A stretch of 64,000 bases of DNA from Saccharothrix espanaensis DSM 44229 (GTDB lineage: Bacteria > Actinomycetota > Actinomycetes > Mycobacteriales > Pseudonocardiaceae). The notes under the pieces were generated by a model. The model saw only the letters and a program-made list of their open reading frames with translations. It was not told the DNA's origin and did no database searches. This document shows, one piece after another, positions 37,250 to 46,004 of this stretch. Within the stretch, counting starts at the first letter, position 1. The number at the start of each line of letters is the position of its first letter. The translations under genes and the position numbers were made by a program. The stretch is taken from contig NC_019673.1 of the NCBI RefSeq assembly GCF_000328705.1, positions 8,815,501 through 8,879,500 of the forward strand, given 5' to 3'.

Positions 37250-37383
37250 GACCTGGGGGCCAGTGTAGAACGTCACACACAGCCGCCACGGGCACCCCCC
37301 ACACACCTGCTGACCTGGTCTTACTCGGTGCAGATCAACAGCTTTGCGGCCCTGGGGTGAACGGGAGCACACCCAAAACGAAA

Positions 37384-37409
37384 CAGCACCGGCCCACAAG
37401 CCGGTGCTG
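37384..37409 (-). terminator. Terminator of menJ
   Basis: Perfect 10-bp stem CAGCACCGGC (37384-37393) / GCCGGTGCTG (37400-37409), loop CCACAA, followed on the minus strand by TTTCGTTTTG. It separates menJ from nuo. Confidence 0.85.
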
Positions 37410-37430
37410 CGACGGATAGCCGGTAGCCGA

Positions 37431-38708
37431 TTAGGCCGTTGGGGTGAGCTTCGTGGCCGCGGTGATGATGCGGTCGAACGAGTCGCCGTCCTTCGGGTCG
37501 TAAAGCCCAGCGAGCAGCTTCAGCACCAGTTTCATCAACGTCTTGCGAGGTAGACCGTACTTCGTCGCGGTGCGCATGATGGTCGGGTGGCCGATCAGCC
37601 GGCTGAACAGGTTGCCCATCCGGAAGTAGCTGCCCAACGCCTGCTCGATGCGCACCGGGTAGCCGTGCAGCGCGCGCTCCCGGCTCGGACCGGTGCGGGC
37701 CAGGGCCTGCACCACGCACTCCGCCGCGATCCGCGCCGACTCCATCGCGTAGCCGATGCCCTCGCCGTTGAACGGGTTCACCATGCCGCCCGCGTCACCG
37801 ACCAGCAGCAGGCCGTCCCGGTAGTGCGGCTTGCGGTTGAGGCCCATCGGCAGCGCCGCGCCGCCGATCTTCCCGGTGGCGTTCTCCTCGCGGAAACCCC
37901 ACTCCTCGGGCGTGCCGTCCAGCCACGACTTCAAGAGGGCTCGGTAGTCCGTAGTCCCGTAGGCCTTCGAGGTGCTCAGGATGCCCAGGCCGACGTTCAC
38001 CGTGCCGTCGCCCATGCCGAAGATCCAGCCGTAGCCGGGCAGCAGGACGTCGTTCTCGCGGTCCCACAGCTCCAGGTGCGACTCCAGGTAGTCGTCCTTG
38101 GTGCGCGGGCTGGCGTAGTAGCGGCGGACCGCCACGCCCATCGGCTTGCCGTCGTCCTTCTGGATGCCGACGCTGAGCGCGAGCCGCGCGGACACCCCGT
38201 CGCAGCCGATCACGATCGGGGCCCGGTAGGTGACCTCGCGCTTGTCCGGCCCGGTCTTGGCGGTGACGCCGACGACCCGGCCGCGCTCGGTGATCGCGCC
38301 GGTGACGGTGGTCTGCTCGAACAGCCGCGCACCCGCCTGCTGGGCGGTCCTGGCGAGCATCTCGTCGAAGTCCTGGCGCGGGCGGACCACGCCGTAGGGC
38401 GGGAACGTCGCCAGGTCCGGCCAGTCCAGTTCGAGCGTGACACCCCCGCCGACGACCCGCAGCCCGCGGTTGTGCAGCCAGCCGGCCTCCTCGCGGGTGT
38501 CGATGCCGAGGTCGACCAGCTGCTTGACGCCGCGCGGCGTCAGCCCGTCACCGCAGACCTTCTCGCGGGGGAACTTGGACTTCTCCAGCAGCAGCACGTC
38601 CAGGCCTGCGCGGGCCAGGTACGTGGCCGCGGTCGAGCCCGCCGGACCCGCGCCGACCACGATCACCTCGGCGTCCTCGCCTGCCTTGCGGCGGCTGGGA
38701 GTCGTCAT
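37431..38708 (-). CDS. menJ: Geranylgeranyl-reductase-family flavoenzyme, probable menaquinone reductase MenJ
   Basis: A 425-residue FAD enzyme with the N-terminal Rossmann motif VIVVGAGPAGSTAATYLARAG, the family motif KVCGDGLTPRGV, and the second FAD motif LLVGDAGGMVNPFNGEGIGYA. It is expected to saturate one or more isoprene units of menaquinone. Placement beside menG and an MgtA-like gene matches mycobacterial Rv0561c (MenJ). ATG at 38708 has AAGGAG about 7 nt upstream. A TAGACT -10 lies at 38747-38752 and a degenerate Rex-type site falls between it and the gene. Confidence 0.87.
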   Translation of the reverse strand: MTTPSRRKAGEDAEVIVVGAGPAGSTAATYLARAGLDVLLLEKSKFPREKVCGDGLTPRGVKQLVDLGIDTREEAGWLHNRGLRVVGGGVTLELDWPDLATFPPYGVVRPRQDFDEMLARTAQQAGARLFEQTTVTGAITERGRVVGVTAKTGPDKREVTYRAPIVIGCDGVSARLALSVGIQKDDGKPMGVAVRRYYASPRTKDDYLESHLELWDRENDVLLPGYGWIFGMGDGTVNVGLGILSTSKAYGTTDYRALLKSWLDGTPEEWGFREENATGKIGGAALPMGLNRKPHYRDGLLLVGDAGGMVNPFNGEGIGYAMESARIAAECVVQALARTGPSRERALHGYPVRIEQALGSYFRMGNLFSRLIGHPTIMRTATKYGLPRKTLMKLVLKLLAGLYDPKDGDSFDRIITAATKLTPTA

Positions 38709-38717
38709 CCCCGCTCC

Positions 38718-38735
38718 TTGTGCGTCAGTTCACAA
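38718..38735. promoter_or_regulatory. Degenerate Rex-type site before menJ
   Basis: Minus-strand reading TTGTGAA-CTGA-CGCACAA: one perfect half-site with the same CTGA spacer as nuo operator 2 and one half with two mismatches. It lies just downstream of a TAGACT -10 (38747-38752), overlapping the ribosome site, where binding would block transcription. Confidence 0.5.
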
Positions 38736-38833
38736 AGTCCGTGCCGAGTCTACTTGCGGGGAGCTGAGACCCTCGCCGTCGGCCGCCGGGACCACGCCCC
38801 GGTTCCGCTCCGCCTCCGCCTGCGGGCACCGCT

Positions 38834-39568
38834 TCACTCGCCGGGTTCCGGCTCACCCACGGTCGCCGTTTCGCCCGCCGGTTCGGGCTTGATCGCCCGG
38901 TGCAGCGCGACCATGCCCCCCGTGAGGTTCATCCAGGCGATGTCGTCCCACCCGGCGCGGGCGATGATCTCGCCGAGGGCGCGCTGGTCGGGCCACGTGC
39001 GCATGGACTCGGCGAGGTACTTGTACGCGTCGGGGTTGGACGAGACGAAGCGCGCGATGAACGGCAGGATCTTCAGCAGGTAGCGCATGTAGACGAACCG
39101 GAAGGGCCGGAACGTCGGCGTGGACACCTCGCAGATCACCAACCGGCCACCGGGCCGGACCACCCGAGCCATCTCCCGCAGGGCGGCCTCGGTGTCGCTG
39201 AAGTTCCGGATCCCGAAGGAGACGGTGACGGCGTCGAAGGAGTTGTCGGCGAACGGGAGGTGCAAGGCGTCGGCGGCCACCTTGGGCACCGGCCGGTGCG
39301 CGCCGCCGAGCAGCATGCCGAGCGAGAAGTCGGCCGCCACGCACCAAGCGCCGGACGCGGCGTACTCCACCGTCGACACCGCCGTACCGGCCGCGAGGTC
39401 GAGCACCCGCTCCCCCGCACGGGCGTCGAGCACCCGCCGACTCCACTCCCGCCAGCGCCGGTCGAACCCCAACGTCATGACGGAGTTCGTGCGGTCGTAG
39501 CCCTTGGCCACGCCGTCGAACATCTCGGCGACCTCGCGGGGGTTCTTGTCCAGACCGGCACGCGACAT
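38834..39568 (-). CDS. menG: Demethylmenaquinone methyltransferase
   Basis: A 244-residue SAM methyltransferase of the UbiE/MenG family: [15 protein letters not shown] (SAM motif I), [19 protein letters not shown] (motif II/III signature), and [14 protein letters not shown]. It makes the last ring modification of menaquinone. ATG 39568 lies 7 nt after TAGGCT (leaderless), which decides against longer starts. It shares the locus with menJ and mgtA. Confidence 0.94.
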   Translation of the reverse strand: MSRAGLDKNPREVAEMFDGVAKGYDRTNSVMTLGFDRRWREWSRRVLDARAGERVLDLAAGTAVSTVEYAASGAWCVAADFSLGMLLGGAHRPVPKVAADALHLPFADNSFDAVTVSFGIRNFSDTEAALREMARVVRPGGRLVICEVSTPTFRPFRFVYMRYLLKILPFIARFVSSNPDAYKYLAESMRTWPDQRALGEIIARAGWDDIAWMNLTGGMVALHRAIKPEPAGETATVGEPEPGE

Positions 39569-39575
39569 GGACGAA

Positions 39576-39581
39576 AGCCTA
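39576..39581 (-). promoter_or_regulatory. -10 element TAGGCT of menG (leaderless)
   Basis: Minus-strand TAGGCT, 7 nt before the ATG at 39568. Confidence 0.6.
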
Positions 39582-40025
39582 AGTGACGCCCCCCAACCCC
39601 CCGACCCCATCCTCACCCGCGCGCGAATGGACATGCCCTGAACAGCGGAAACGCCTGAATTACGCGCCTCGAAAACGGTTGTCACCCCGTACGAAGATCA
39701 CCAGATGTGACGAATGGCAGAGGATCCGGGCACTATCCGCCCCCGGCTTTCGTTGCCGTAAAGAAGAGGAGGCGGCACGGCGGGAGGCACTGAGGCACCA
39801 GGCACACGCATCACCAGGCTGAAGCCTGCCCAAATCCAGGCCCTCCACTGCGCGCCCCACCATCGCGCCACGCGGAACCCGCCACGCGCGTCCACGCGCG
39901 ACCCGCGCCACCCGCGCCACCTGGGACACCCGCGTCACCCAGGGCACTCGGGGCACCCGCGGGCCACCCGGGCACGGAACACGGGGCACGGGACCGCACC
40001 TGCCTAGTGCGCGCGACGCGGCTGC

Positions 40026-40090
40026 GCGGGGTGTGGACGCGGGGTGTGGACGCGGGGTGTGGACGCGGGGTGTGGACGCGGGGTGTGGAC
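40026..40090. repeat. Five perfect copies of GCGGGGTGTGGAC (13 bp)
   Basis: Exact tandem units at 40026, 40039, 40052, 40065 and 40078. A 13-bp period cannot keep a codon frame, so this is not a coding repeat. It is a candidate variable-number locus or protein-binding array. Confidence 0.9.
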
Positions 40091-40279
40091 GCGGCGCCCG
40101 TCACGCGGGACGCGAGCTACGGGACCCGCTGCCCGTCATTCGCCCATGCAGCCGACATCAGGCTCCCCTCGCCACGCACGCACGCGCGCCACGCAGCCCT
40201 GACCTCTGCGCCCCGGCAGGCCGCACGCAGGACCTGCCGCCGCACTCGGGACCGCTGGTCGCCACGCACTGCCCGCCGC

Positions 40280-40321
40280 CCACCACGTGTGGCCTGCTCC
40301 CCACCACGTGCGGCCTGCCGT
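40280..40321. repeat. Two 21-bp direct repeats containing CCACCACGTG
   Basis: CCACCACGTGTGGCCTGCTCC and the near copy CCACCACGTGCGGCCTGCCGT; the CACGTG/CCACGTGTGG core is itself palindromic. No function is evident. Confidence 0.6.
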
Positions 40322-40425
40322 TCGCCGCGCGCCAGCTCACCTCACACCAGCCCGCCGCGCGCTGCGCGCCGGACCGGCCACACGCGCCTCGGCCGTCGCG
40401 TAGTGGCCAGGGGAGGCATCGCGGG

Positions 40426-41535
40426 CTACGGGATGCGGAGGGCGGTGAGCATTCCTTCTACGGCTGCCTGCCACGGGTAGTGCTCGGCTCGGGCTCTGGC
40501 GGCTGTGCGGCGCGTTCGTTCCGGGTGGTCCAGCAGGGCGTTCACGGCTCCCGCGAACGCCGGGGCGTGGTCCGGGACGGCGGCTCCGCAGTCCGGGCGC
40601 ACGATCTCGCGCAGGGCCGATGACGCCGACACCACGATCGGCGTGCCCGACGCCAGCGCCTCCAGCGCCGCCAGGCCGAACGTCTCGTGCGGGCCCGGGG
40701 CCAGGGACACGTCGGCCGTCGCCAGGAGGGTCGCCACGTCGGTCCGCTTCCCGACGTAGCCCAGGAACGTCACCGGCAGGCCGGCCGCCCGGCGTTCGAG
40801 CGCCTCGCGGCGCGGGCCGTCGCCGGCTATGACCAGGCGCACCCGGTGGCCGGCGGCGTGGAGTTCGGCGGCTGTGTCGACGCTGCGCTCCACGTGCTTC
40901 TCCGGCGACAGCCGCCCGCAGTGCACCAGCAGCGCGTCCGCCCCGTCCGCCAGGCTCGCCTTCAGCCCCCGGTCGCGCCTGCTCGGCGTGAACGTCCGCA
41001 GGTCCACGCCCAGCGGCACCCGTGCGACGTTGCGCGCACCGATCCGGTCGAACTCCTGGTGGGCGAACTCCGTCGTGCACACGACCGTGTCGTACGACGC
41101 CGCCATCCGCCGGTTCGCCCGGTCCGCGACCCGCGCGGCCAGGCCCGGCGGCAGCAGGAACTGCTCCAGCAGGCGGTCCAGCCGCTCGTGGGAGATCACC
41201 ACGCTCGGCACGCCGCGTGCCGCCGCCCAGCGCCCCATCCCGCGCAGGGTCACCCGGTCCGACACTTCCAGGCGGTCGGGGCGCAGGTGGTCGAGCAGGG
41301 CCCGCACCCGCCACGGGTCGACCGCCCGGTACCCGCCGGTGCCGGGGATGCCGGCGGCGGTGAGGGTGATCCGGCGGACGTTCGGGGCCAGTCGCTCGTC
41401 GGCGTGCCGGCGGCCGGGCACGACCAGCGTTACCTGGTGGCCGGCCGCCGCGTACCCGCTGCCCAGGTGGTGCAGCGCGGTGCGCAGCCCTCCGGATCGC
41501 GGGCCGTAGAAGTTGGCCAGTTGGACGATCCTCAT
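40426..41535 (-). CDS. GT4-family glycosyltransferase (probable mannosyltransferase)
   Basis: A 369-residue GT-B enzyme. The N-terminal glycine loop FYGPRSGGLRTALHHL, the donor-site motif HCGRLSPEKHVERSVD and the GT4 EX7E motif (GPHETFGLAALEALASGTPI) are intact. Its neighbour is an MgtA paralogue, so a GDP-mannose-dependent role in phosphoinositol mannoside or lipoglycan assembly is likely but unproven. Start MRIVQLANF chosen over an upstream GTG (41547), as the usual N-terminus. It precedes a long repeat region. Confidence 0.82.
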   Translation of the reverse strand: MRIVQLANFYGPRSGGLRTALHHLGSGYAAAGHQVTLVVPGRRHADERLAPNVRRITLTAAGIPGTGGYRAVDPWRVRALLDHLRPDRLEVSDRVTLRGMGRWAAARGVPSVVISHERLDRLLEQFLLPPGLAARVADRANRRMAASYDTVVCTTEFAHQEFDRIGARNVARVPLGVDLRTFTPSRRDRGLKASLADGADALLVHCGRLSPEKHVERSVDTAAELHAAGHRVRLVIAGDGPRREALERRAAGLPVTFLGYVGKRTDVATLLATADVSLAPGPHETFGLAALEALASGTPIVVSASSALREIVRPDCGAAVPDHAPAFAGAVNALLDHPERTRRTAARARAEHYPWQAAVEGMLTALRIP

Positions 41536-41592
41536 CACCGGCCCCACACCGCCCTCATCACCGGTCCCACACCGCGCGCCCCGCTGCGGGGG

Positions 41593-42708
41593 TCATGCCG
41601 CGCGTCGCTCCGGCAGGCCGAGCACGGCGGCGTAGTGGCCCAGCAGCTCGTCGCACACGGCCGCCCACGTCCGTCCCCGGACCCACCGCCGCGCCGCGTT
41701 GCCCAGCCGCTTGCGCCGCAACGGGTCGCGCAGTTCCAGCACGGCCGCGCACAGCTCGTCGTCGTCGCCGAACAGGTACCCGGTGTCGGGCTGGACGAGG
41801 TCGCGCGGTCCGCCCGCGTTCGGCGCCACGACGGGCACCCCGCTGGCCAGAGCTTCCTGCACCGCCTGGCAGAACGTCTCGTGCGGCCCGGTGTGCACGA
41901 ACACGTCCAGCGACGCGTACGCCGCCGCCAGCTCGACCCCGCCCCGGAACCCGAGGAACGCCGCTGTGGGCAGTTCGCGCAGCAGCACGGCCTCCTCCGG
42001 TCCCTCCCCCACGACGACCAGCCGCACCCCGGGCACGTCGTTGAGCACGCGCAGCCGCTCGACCTGCTTCTCCGGCGACAGCCGCCCGACGTACCCGACG
42101 AGCAGCTCGCCGTCCGGCGCGAGCGAGCGGCGCAGGGCGTCGTCGCGGCGGGAGGGGTGGAACAGGTCGACGTCGACGCCGCGTCCCCACCGGTGCACGC
42201 GCGGCACGCCGTGCTCCCGCAACGCCTCGACGGCCCAGGTCGAGGGGGCGAGCGTGCGGTCGGCCTGGCTGTGCAGCCGTCTCGTCCACCGCCACGCGGC
42301 CCGCGCGGTCAGCCCGAGCCCGTAGTGGCCGGCGAACCCGGCGATGTCGGTCTGGTAGACGGCGACGGTGGGCAGCCCCAGCCGCCGCGCCGCCGACACC
42401 CCACGCGCGCCCATCACGAACGGGCTCGCCAGGTGCACGACGTCGGGCTGGAAGTCGGCGAGGGCGGTCAGCACCTTGCGGGTCGGCACCCCGACCGGCA
42501 GAGAGCTGAACCGCGGCAGGTCGACGGCGGGGACGCGCACCACGGGGGTGCCGTGGTGCTGGTCCTCGCCCGCTCCGGGTGCGACGACCAGGGCCTGGTG
42601 GCCGTGCGCGCGCAGGTGTTCCAGCACGCGCAGGACGGAGTTGCTCACCCCGTTCACCTGGGGCAGGAAGCTCTCGGTGACGATCGCTACTCGCACGCCG
42701 AGAACCAT
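41593..42708 (-). CDS. mgtA: GDP-mannose-dependent alpha-mannosyltransferase, MgtA-like
   Basis: A 371-residue GT4 enzyme closely resembling mycobacterial MgtA (Rv0557): [95 protein letters not shown], and the EX7E motif [20 protein letters not shown]. MgtA-type enzymes mannosylate glucuronosyl-diacylglycerol and phosphatidylinositol mannosides at the membrane face. In mycobacteria it also neighbours menG. ATG 42708 is used; GTG 42696 (VRVAIV) is an alternative. Confidence 0.88.
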   Translation of the reverse strand: MVLGVRVAIVTESFLPQVNGVSNSVLRVLEHLRAHGHQALVVAPGAGEDQHHGTPVVRVPAVDLPRFSSLPVGVPTRKVLTALADFQPDVVHLASPFVMGARGVSAARRLGLPTVAVYQTDIAGFAGHYGLGLTARAAWRWTRRLHSQADRTLAPSTWAVEALREHGVPRVHRWGRGVDVDLFHPSRRDDALRRSLAPDGELLVGYVGRLSPEKQVERLRVLNDVPGVRLVVVGEGPEEAVLLRELPTAAFLGFRGGVELAAAYASLDVFVHTGPHETFCQAVQEALASGVPVVAPNAGGPRDLVQPDTGYLFGDDDELCAAVLELRDPLRRKRLGNAARRWVRGRTWAAVCDELLGHYAAVLGLPERRAA

Positions 42709-42822
42709 GGGCCGCCAAGGACACGGGGGCGTGACGGATCGAGGAACGAAGGTCGAACTCCTCGCGTCACGGTTGACGTGCACCCGGAGATCGTCATCGC
42801 TTCACCTGGTGGACGTGTCGCG

Positions 42823-42840
42823 GTCACCGGGAGCGGTGAC
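42823..42840. promoter_or_regulatory. Inverted repeat GTCACCG-GGAG-CGGTGAC before the inositol-phosphatase-family gene
   Basis: Perfect 7-bp arms ending 11 bp before the ATG at 42852. It could be an operator over the promoter or an mRNA hairpin. Confidence 0.5.
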
Positions 42841-42851
42841 ACTAGTGCGGC

Positions 42852-43676
42852 ATGACCGTCTTGTCGTCCCGGCCCGCCCAGCCCGTCGATCCCGGACTGG
42901 TGTCGATCGCGCTGGAGATAGCGGGCCGCCTCGCCAACGACGCGTCGGACGTCATCATGGCGACGGCGGGCCGCGGTGCCCAGCCCGATGACGACACCTA
43001 CCCGTTCGACTGGGTGACCGACACCGATCGCACCCTGGAGCGGCACACCCGGCGGGTGCTGACCGCGGAGTTCCCCGACATCCCGGTGTTCTGCGAGGAC
43101 ACCGACGTGGACGTGTCGTCGGACGCCGAGTTCCGCTGGGTGGTGGACCCGGTGGACGGCACGGCGAACTACGTGGCGGGGGTTCCGTGGTGCGCGTACA
43201 GCCTGGCGCTGGTGGACCGCTGGGGCCCGGTGGTGGGCGTGGTGGCGGACCCGTACCGGGCGCAGATCTACGCCGCCGCGCGCGGGCGCGGGATGCGGGC
43301 TAACGGGACGCCGGTGAAGCTCGGCGGCCAGGCGGTGAGCTCGATCGTGTGCACGGAGATGACGCGAACGGGTCCGTGGCCGGGGATGGGCGAGTTCATC
43401 TCGCGGGCGGCGGTGTCCGGGACGGGCGTGCGGGTGCTGGGGTCCAAGGCGCTGGCGGTGGCCCAGGTGGCGTTGGGGCACGCGGCGGCGGCCGTGCTGC
43501 ACAGCTACCACGAGTGGGACGTGGCGGGTGCGGTGGCGCTGGCGGTGGAGTCGGGGGCGGCGGTGCTGGACCGGCGGGGCGAGGACGCGCCGCTGCCGGT
43601 GGACGGGCTGCTGGTGGCGATGCCGCAGGTCGCCGAGGAGGTCCTGGAGTGGTGGCAGTCCTCGATGGTCCGCTGA
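42852..43676 (+). CDS. Inositol-monophosphatase-family phosphatase
   Basis: A 274-residue Mg-dependent phosphatase: DWVTDTDRTLE, EDTDVD, the metal and substrate motif WVVDPVDGTANYVAG, and a C-terminal HEWDVAGAVALAVESGA. These match the IMPase family, which includes inositol-1-phosphatase, histidinol-phosphatase (HisN) and others. Next to mannosyltransferases, inositol recycling for phosphoinositol lipids is plausible (inference). It is divergent from mgtA. The stop codon lies in a 7-bp tandem repeat. Confidence 0.85.
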   Translation: MTVLSSRPAQPVDPGLVSIALEIAGRLANDASDVIMATAGRGAQPDDDTYPFDWVTDTDRTLERHTRRVLTAEFPDIPVFCEDTDVDVSSDAEFRWVVDPVDGTANYVAGVPWCAYSLALVDRWGPVVGVVADPYRAQIYAAARGRGMRANGTPVKLGGQAVSSIVCTEMTRTGPWPGMGEFISRAAVSGTGVRVLGSKALAVAQVALGHAAAAVLHSYHEWDVAGAVALAVESGAAVLDRRGEDAPLPVDGLLVAMPQVAEEVLEWWQSSMVR

Positions 43677-43694
43677 GCTCTGAGCTCTGAGCCC
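43674..43694. repeat. 7-bp tandem repeat TGAGCTC seeded at the stop codon
   Basis: TGAGCTC at 43674-43680 and 43681-43687, then TGAGCCC at 43688-43694. The first TGA is the stop of the phosphatase gene, so stop context has been duplicated. Confidence 0.75.
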
Positions 43695-43715
43695 TGGGCC
43701 CCAGGCCCGCGCGGG

Positions 43716-44354
43716 CTAGCTGTTGCCCAGGTGGGGCAGTTGTTGTTCGAGCACTTCGAGGTGGACGCGGGCCGCGTCGAGTGACGTGTGGTCGACCATG
43801 CGCAGCGCGACGCCGCCCACCTGGTCCTCGAACGCGGTGAAGTCGCGCACGGCGGCGTGCAGCCGCTTGCCGACCGGGTGGTCGTGGTCGGCGTCGAGCG
43901 CCCGGCCGAGGTCGGCGATGCGCCGGACGTTGCCCAGTTCGGCTTCGAACTGCCCGGCGATCCGGCTCATCCAGTCCCGCGCGGGCGACGGCGGCACGGT
44001 CTCGACCACCGCGTACACCCGCCGCACGGACAGTTCGGCGCGGCCGACCGCCCCCGCCCAGCGGTCCCGTCCGACGGGCGGGGGCGGCGGTGGCGGCAGC
44101 ACCATCGGGCGGATCAGGGTGGGCGGCGGCAGGGCCTGGGCGCGGCGGTTCTTGGCGGCGCCCACGACGACCCCGATCAGCGTGCCGGGGATGCCGCCGC
44201 CGAACAGCGACACGATCCCGACCGCGATCAGCTGGGCCAGCGGCGACCCGCTCGAACCGCCCGTCGAGGCACCCATCACGAGCATGAGGAACATCGCCAC
44301 CGACAAAGTGCCGATGATCAGGCCCGCGAGCACCGATCTCCCCATGGCACCCAT
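43716..44354 (-). CDS. Hypothetical membrane protein with Pro-rich linker
   Basis: A 212-residue protein with two predicted membrane helices (about residues 6-28, VLAGLIIGTLSVAMFLMLV; and 39-66, LIAVGIVSLFGGGIPGTLIG), a poly-Pro linker (LPPPPPPPVGRDR near 86-97) and a soluble helical C-terminal domain (VYAVVETVPPSPARDWMSRI to the end). No family recognised. It follows paaE by 18 bp on the same strand, so it may be carried on the paa transcript. The start (44354 or 44345) is uncertain. Confidence 0.65.
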   Translation of the reverse strand: MGAMGRSVLAGLIIGTLSVAMFLMLVMGASTGGSSGSPLAQLIAVGIVSLFGGGIPGTLIGVVVGAAKNRRAQALPPPTLIRPMVLPPPPPPPVGRDRWAGAVGRAELSVRRVYAVVETVPPSPARDWMSRIAGQFEAELGNVRRIADLGRALDADHDHPVGKRLHAAVRDFTAFEDQVGGVALRMVDHTSLDAARVHLEVLEQQLPHLGNS

Positions 44355-44372
44355 CGTGCCAGATGCTCCGGA

Positions 44373-45407
44373 CTAGGCGTCGTAATCGATCGTCACCGAG
44401 GGCGTCACGGGCACGGACTGGCAGGTCAGGACGAAGCCCGCCGCGACTTCGCGGGGTTCCAGGGCGTAGTTGCGGCGCATGTCGACCTCCCCGGACACGA
44501 CCAGCGCGCGGCACGTCCCGCACACCCCGCCCTTGCAGGCGAACGGCAGGTCGGAGCGCACGCGCTGGGCGGCGTCGAGGATCGGCGTGTCGGGCGGCAG
44601 CGGCACGGTCGTGGTGCGGCCGTCGAGGATCACCGTGCCTTCGGCGGCCGATTCCAGCACCTCTTCGGCCCGGCGGGGCGGGGGCGGCGGCTCGTCGACG
44701 TAGAACAGCTCGTGGTGCACGGCCGAGGCGTCCACGCCCCGTTCCGACAGCACGTCCTGCGCGTCGCGCACGAGCCCGTAAGGCCCGCACAGCCACCACT
44801 GGTCGATGAAGTCGAACGGCACCACGGTGTCGAAGAGCGCACGCAGCTTCTCGGCGTCCAAACGCCCGCTGAACAGCTCCACGTCGCGTGGTTCGCGGGA
44901 CAGCACGTGCACGAGCTGGAACCGCGACGGGTAGCGGTCTTTCAGATCGGCCAGTTCCTCGGTGAACATCACGGTGTCCGCGCGCCGGTTGCCGTAGAGC
45001 AGGGTGACGCGCGCGCCGGAGGCCAGCACGGTGGCGGCGATGGACAGCGCGGGCGTGATGCCGGACCCGGCGACGACCAGCCCGTGGTGCTCGCCGGCTC
45101 CGGGCGTGAAGTTGCCCAGCGGCGGCAGCACTTCGAGCACGTCACCGCGCTGGACGCGGTCCACGAGGTGTTCGGAGAACAGGCCGCCGTCGACCCGGCG
45201 CACGCCGATCCGGGGCGCGGCCCCGACCGGGGCGCAGATGGAGTACGAGCGGCGTTCCTCGCCGAGCTTCACCGTCAGGTACTGCCCGGCGCGGAACGCG
45301 AACTCGGCGACCGAGCCCTCGGGCACGTCGAACGTGACGGCGACCGCGTCGTCGCACAGCCGGTCGACGGCGGCCACGGTCAGCTTGTGGAACACCGGCC
45401 GCGCCAT
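44373..45407 (-). CDS. paaE: 1,2-phenylacetyl-CoA epoxidase reductase PaaE
   Basis: A 344-residue ferredoxin-NADP reductase-type protein fused to a plant-type 2Fe-2S ferredoxin: FAD motif RRSYSICAP, VAGSGITPALSIAATVL for NAD(P)H binding, and FACKGGVCGTCRA with a later Cys (VLTCQS) for the cluster. It supplies electrons to the PaaABC di-iron oxygenase, which opens the aerobic phenylacetate route. The start abuts the paaD stop exactly. Confidence 0.95.
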   Translation of the reverse strand: MARPVFHKLTVAAVDRLCDDAVAVTFDVPEGSVAEFAFRAGQYLTVKLGEERRSYSICAPVGAAPRIGVRRVDGGLFSEHLVDRVQRGDVLEVLPPLGNFTPGAGEHHGLVVAGSGITPALSIAATVLASGARVTLLYGNRRADTVMFTEELADLKDRYPSRFQLVHVLSREPRDVELFSGRLDAEKLRALFDTVVPFDFIDQWWLCGPYGLVRDAQDVLSERGVDASAVHHELFYVDEPPPPPRRAEEVLESAAEGTVILDGRTTTVPLPPDTPILDAAQRVRSDLPFACKGGVCGTCRALVVSGEVDMRRNYALEPREVAAGFVLTCQSVPVTPSVTIDYDA

Positions 45408-46004
45408 CTAGATCTCCTTGATGTGCTCGAAGGGCTCGGCGCAGTCCTCGCAGCGCCGCAGCGCCTTGCACGCGGTGGAACCGAACCGGGACAGCTCGAC
45501 CGTGCGTGGCGACCCGCAGCGCGGGCACGCGACCCGCGACGGCGGCGGCGTGAGCCGCAACGGCACCGGGCCCACCGCGACCGGGCCGAGCCGGGACGGT
45601 GGCGCGATGCCGGCGTCGGCGAGCTTGCGGCGGCCGTCGTCGGTGATCCAGTCGGTGGTCCAGGCGGGCGAGAGCGACAGCCGCACCTCGACCTGCTCGA
45701 ACCCCGCCGCGCGCAGGGACCGCCGCAGGTCGGCGCCCATCTCGTCGACGGCGGGGCACCCCGAGTAGGTGGGGGTGATGGTGACCAGCACCCGGCCGTC
45801 CTCGACCGCCACGTCCCGCAGCACGCCCAGGTCGGCGAGCGTCAGCACGGGCAGTTCCGGGTCCCTGACCTGCGCGGCGACCTCCAGCGCGGTCCGCACG
45901 TCCGACGCGGTCCGCACGGCTGGCGCGGTCCGCACGGCTGGCGCGGCGCGTTCGACCGGCGCGGCACCTTCGGCGAACGCGGCGCGTTCGGCCGGCGCGG
46001 TCAC
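45408..46004 (-). CDS. paaD: Phenylacetate pathway protein PaaD (SUF/MIP18-like)
   Basis: A 198-residue protein: a DUF59-type domain (RDPELPVLTLADLGVLRDV; TPTYSGCPAVDEM with its Cys) and a C-terminal zinc ribbon (CPRCGS and CEDC). PaaD is needed for assembly of the epoxidase metal centre. The first 45 residues are an Ala-rich repetitive extension (APAVRTAPAVRTASDVRTA) not part of the usual family. GTG start overlaps the paaC stop. Confidence 0.93.
   Translation of the reverse strand: MTAPAERAAFAEGAAPVERAAPAVRTAPAVRTASDVRTALEVAAQVRDPELPVLTLADLGVLRDVAVEDGRVLVTITPTYSGCPAVDEMGADLRRSLRAAGFEQVEVRLSLSPAWTTDWITDDGRRKLADAGIAPPSRLGPVAVGPVPLRLTPPPSRVACPRCGSPRTVELSRFGSTACKALRRCEDCAEPFEHIKEI

Larger units (their letters stand above)
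37084..37430. promoter_or_regulatory. nuo control region (347 bp without genes)
   Basis: Contains, from the nuoA side: a CACCCT-A-AGGGTG dyad (37139-37151), the palindrome AAGTTAGG-CGCA-CCTAACTT (37168-37187), two Rex-type operators (37199-37218, 37232-37249) and the menJ terminator (37384-37409). On the minus strand TTCACA of the nearer Rex site followed 17 nt later by TAGGTG could be a -35/-10 pair. No protein-coding frame is credible. Confidence 0.7.
39569..40425. other. 857-bp gene-free region of GC-rich repeats
   Basis: No credible protein gene: open frames on both strands are low-complexity products of repeats. It holds a degenerate 9-bp periodic stretch of ACCCGCGCC type (about 39899-39975), a 5-copy 13-bp tandem repeat (40026-40090), and two copies of a 21-bp unit beginning CCACCACGTG (40280-40300, 40301-40321). 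It lies between menG and the first glycosyltransferase gene, which ends at its right edge. Confidence 0.65.

Noticed and set aside
40026-40090. CRISPR array
   Set aside because: The 13-bp units are contiguous with no spacers, and no cas genes are in the window.
40007-40623. Long open frames on both strands across 39.6-40.6 kb
   Set aside because: The products are low-complexity Pro/Arg/Thr repeats generated by GC-rich tandem DNA; no ribosome site, leaderless promoter or domain supports them.
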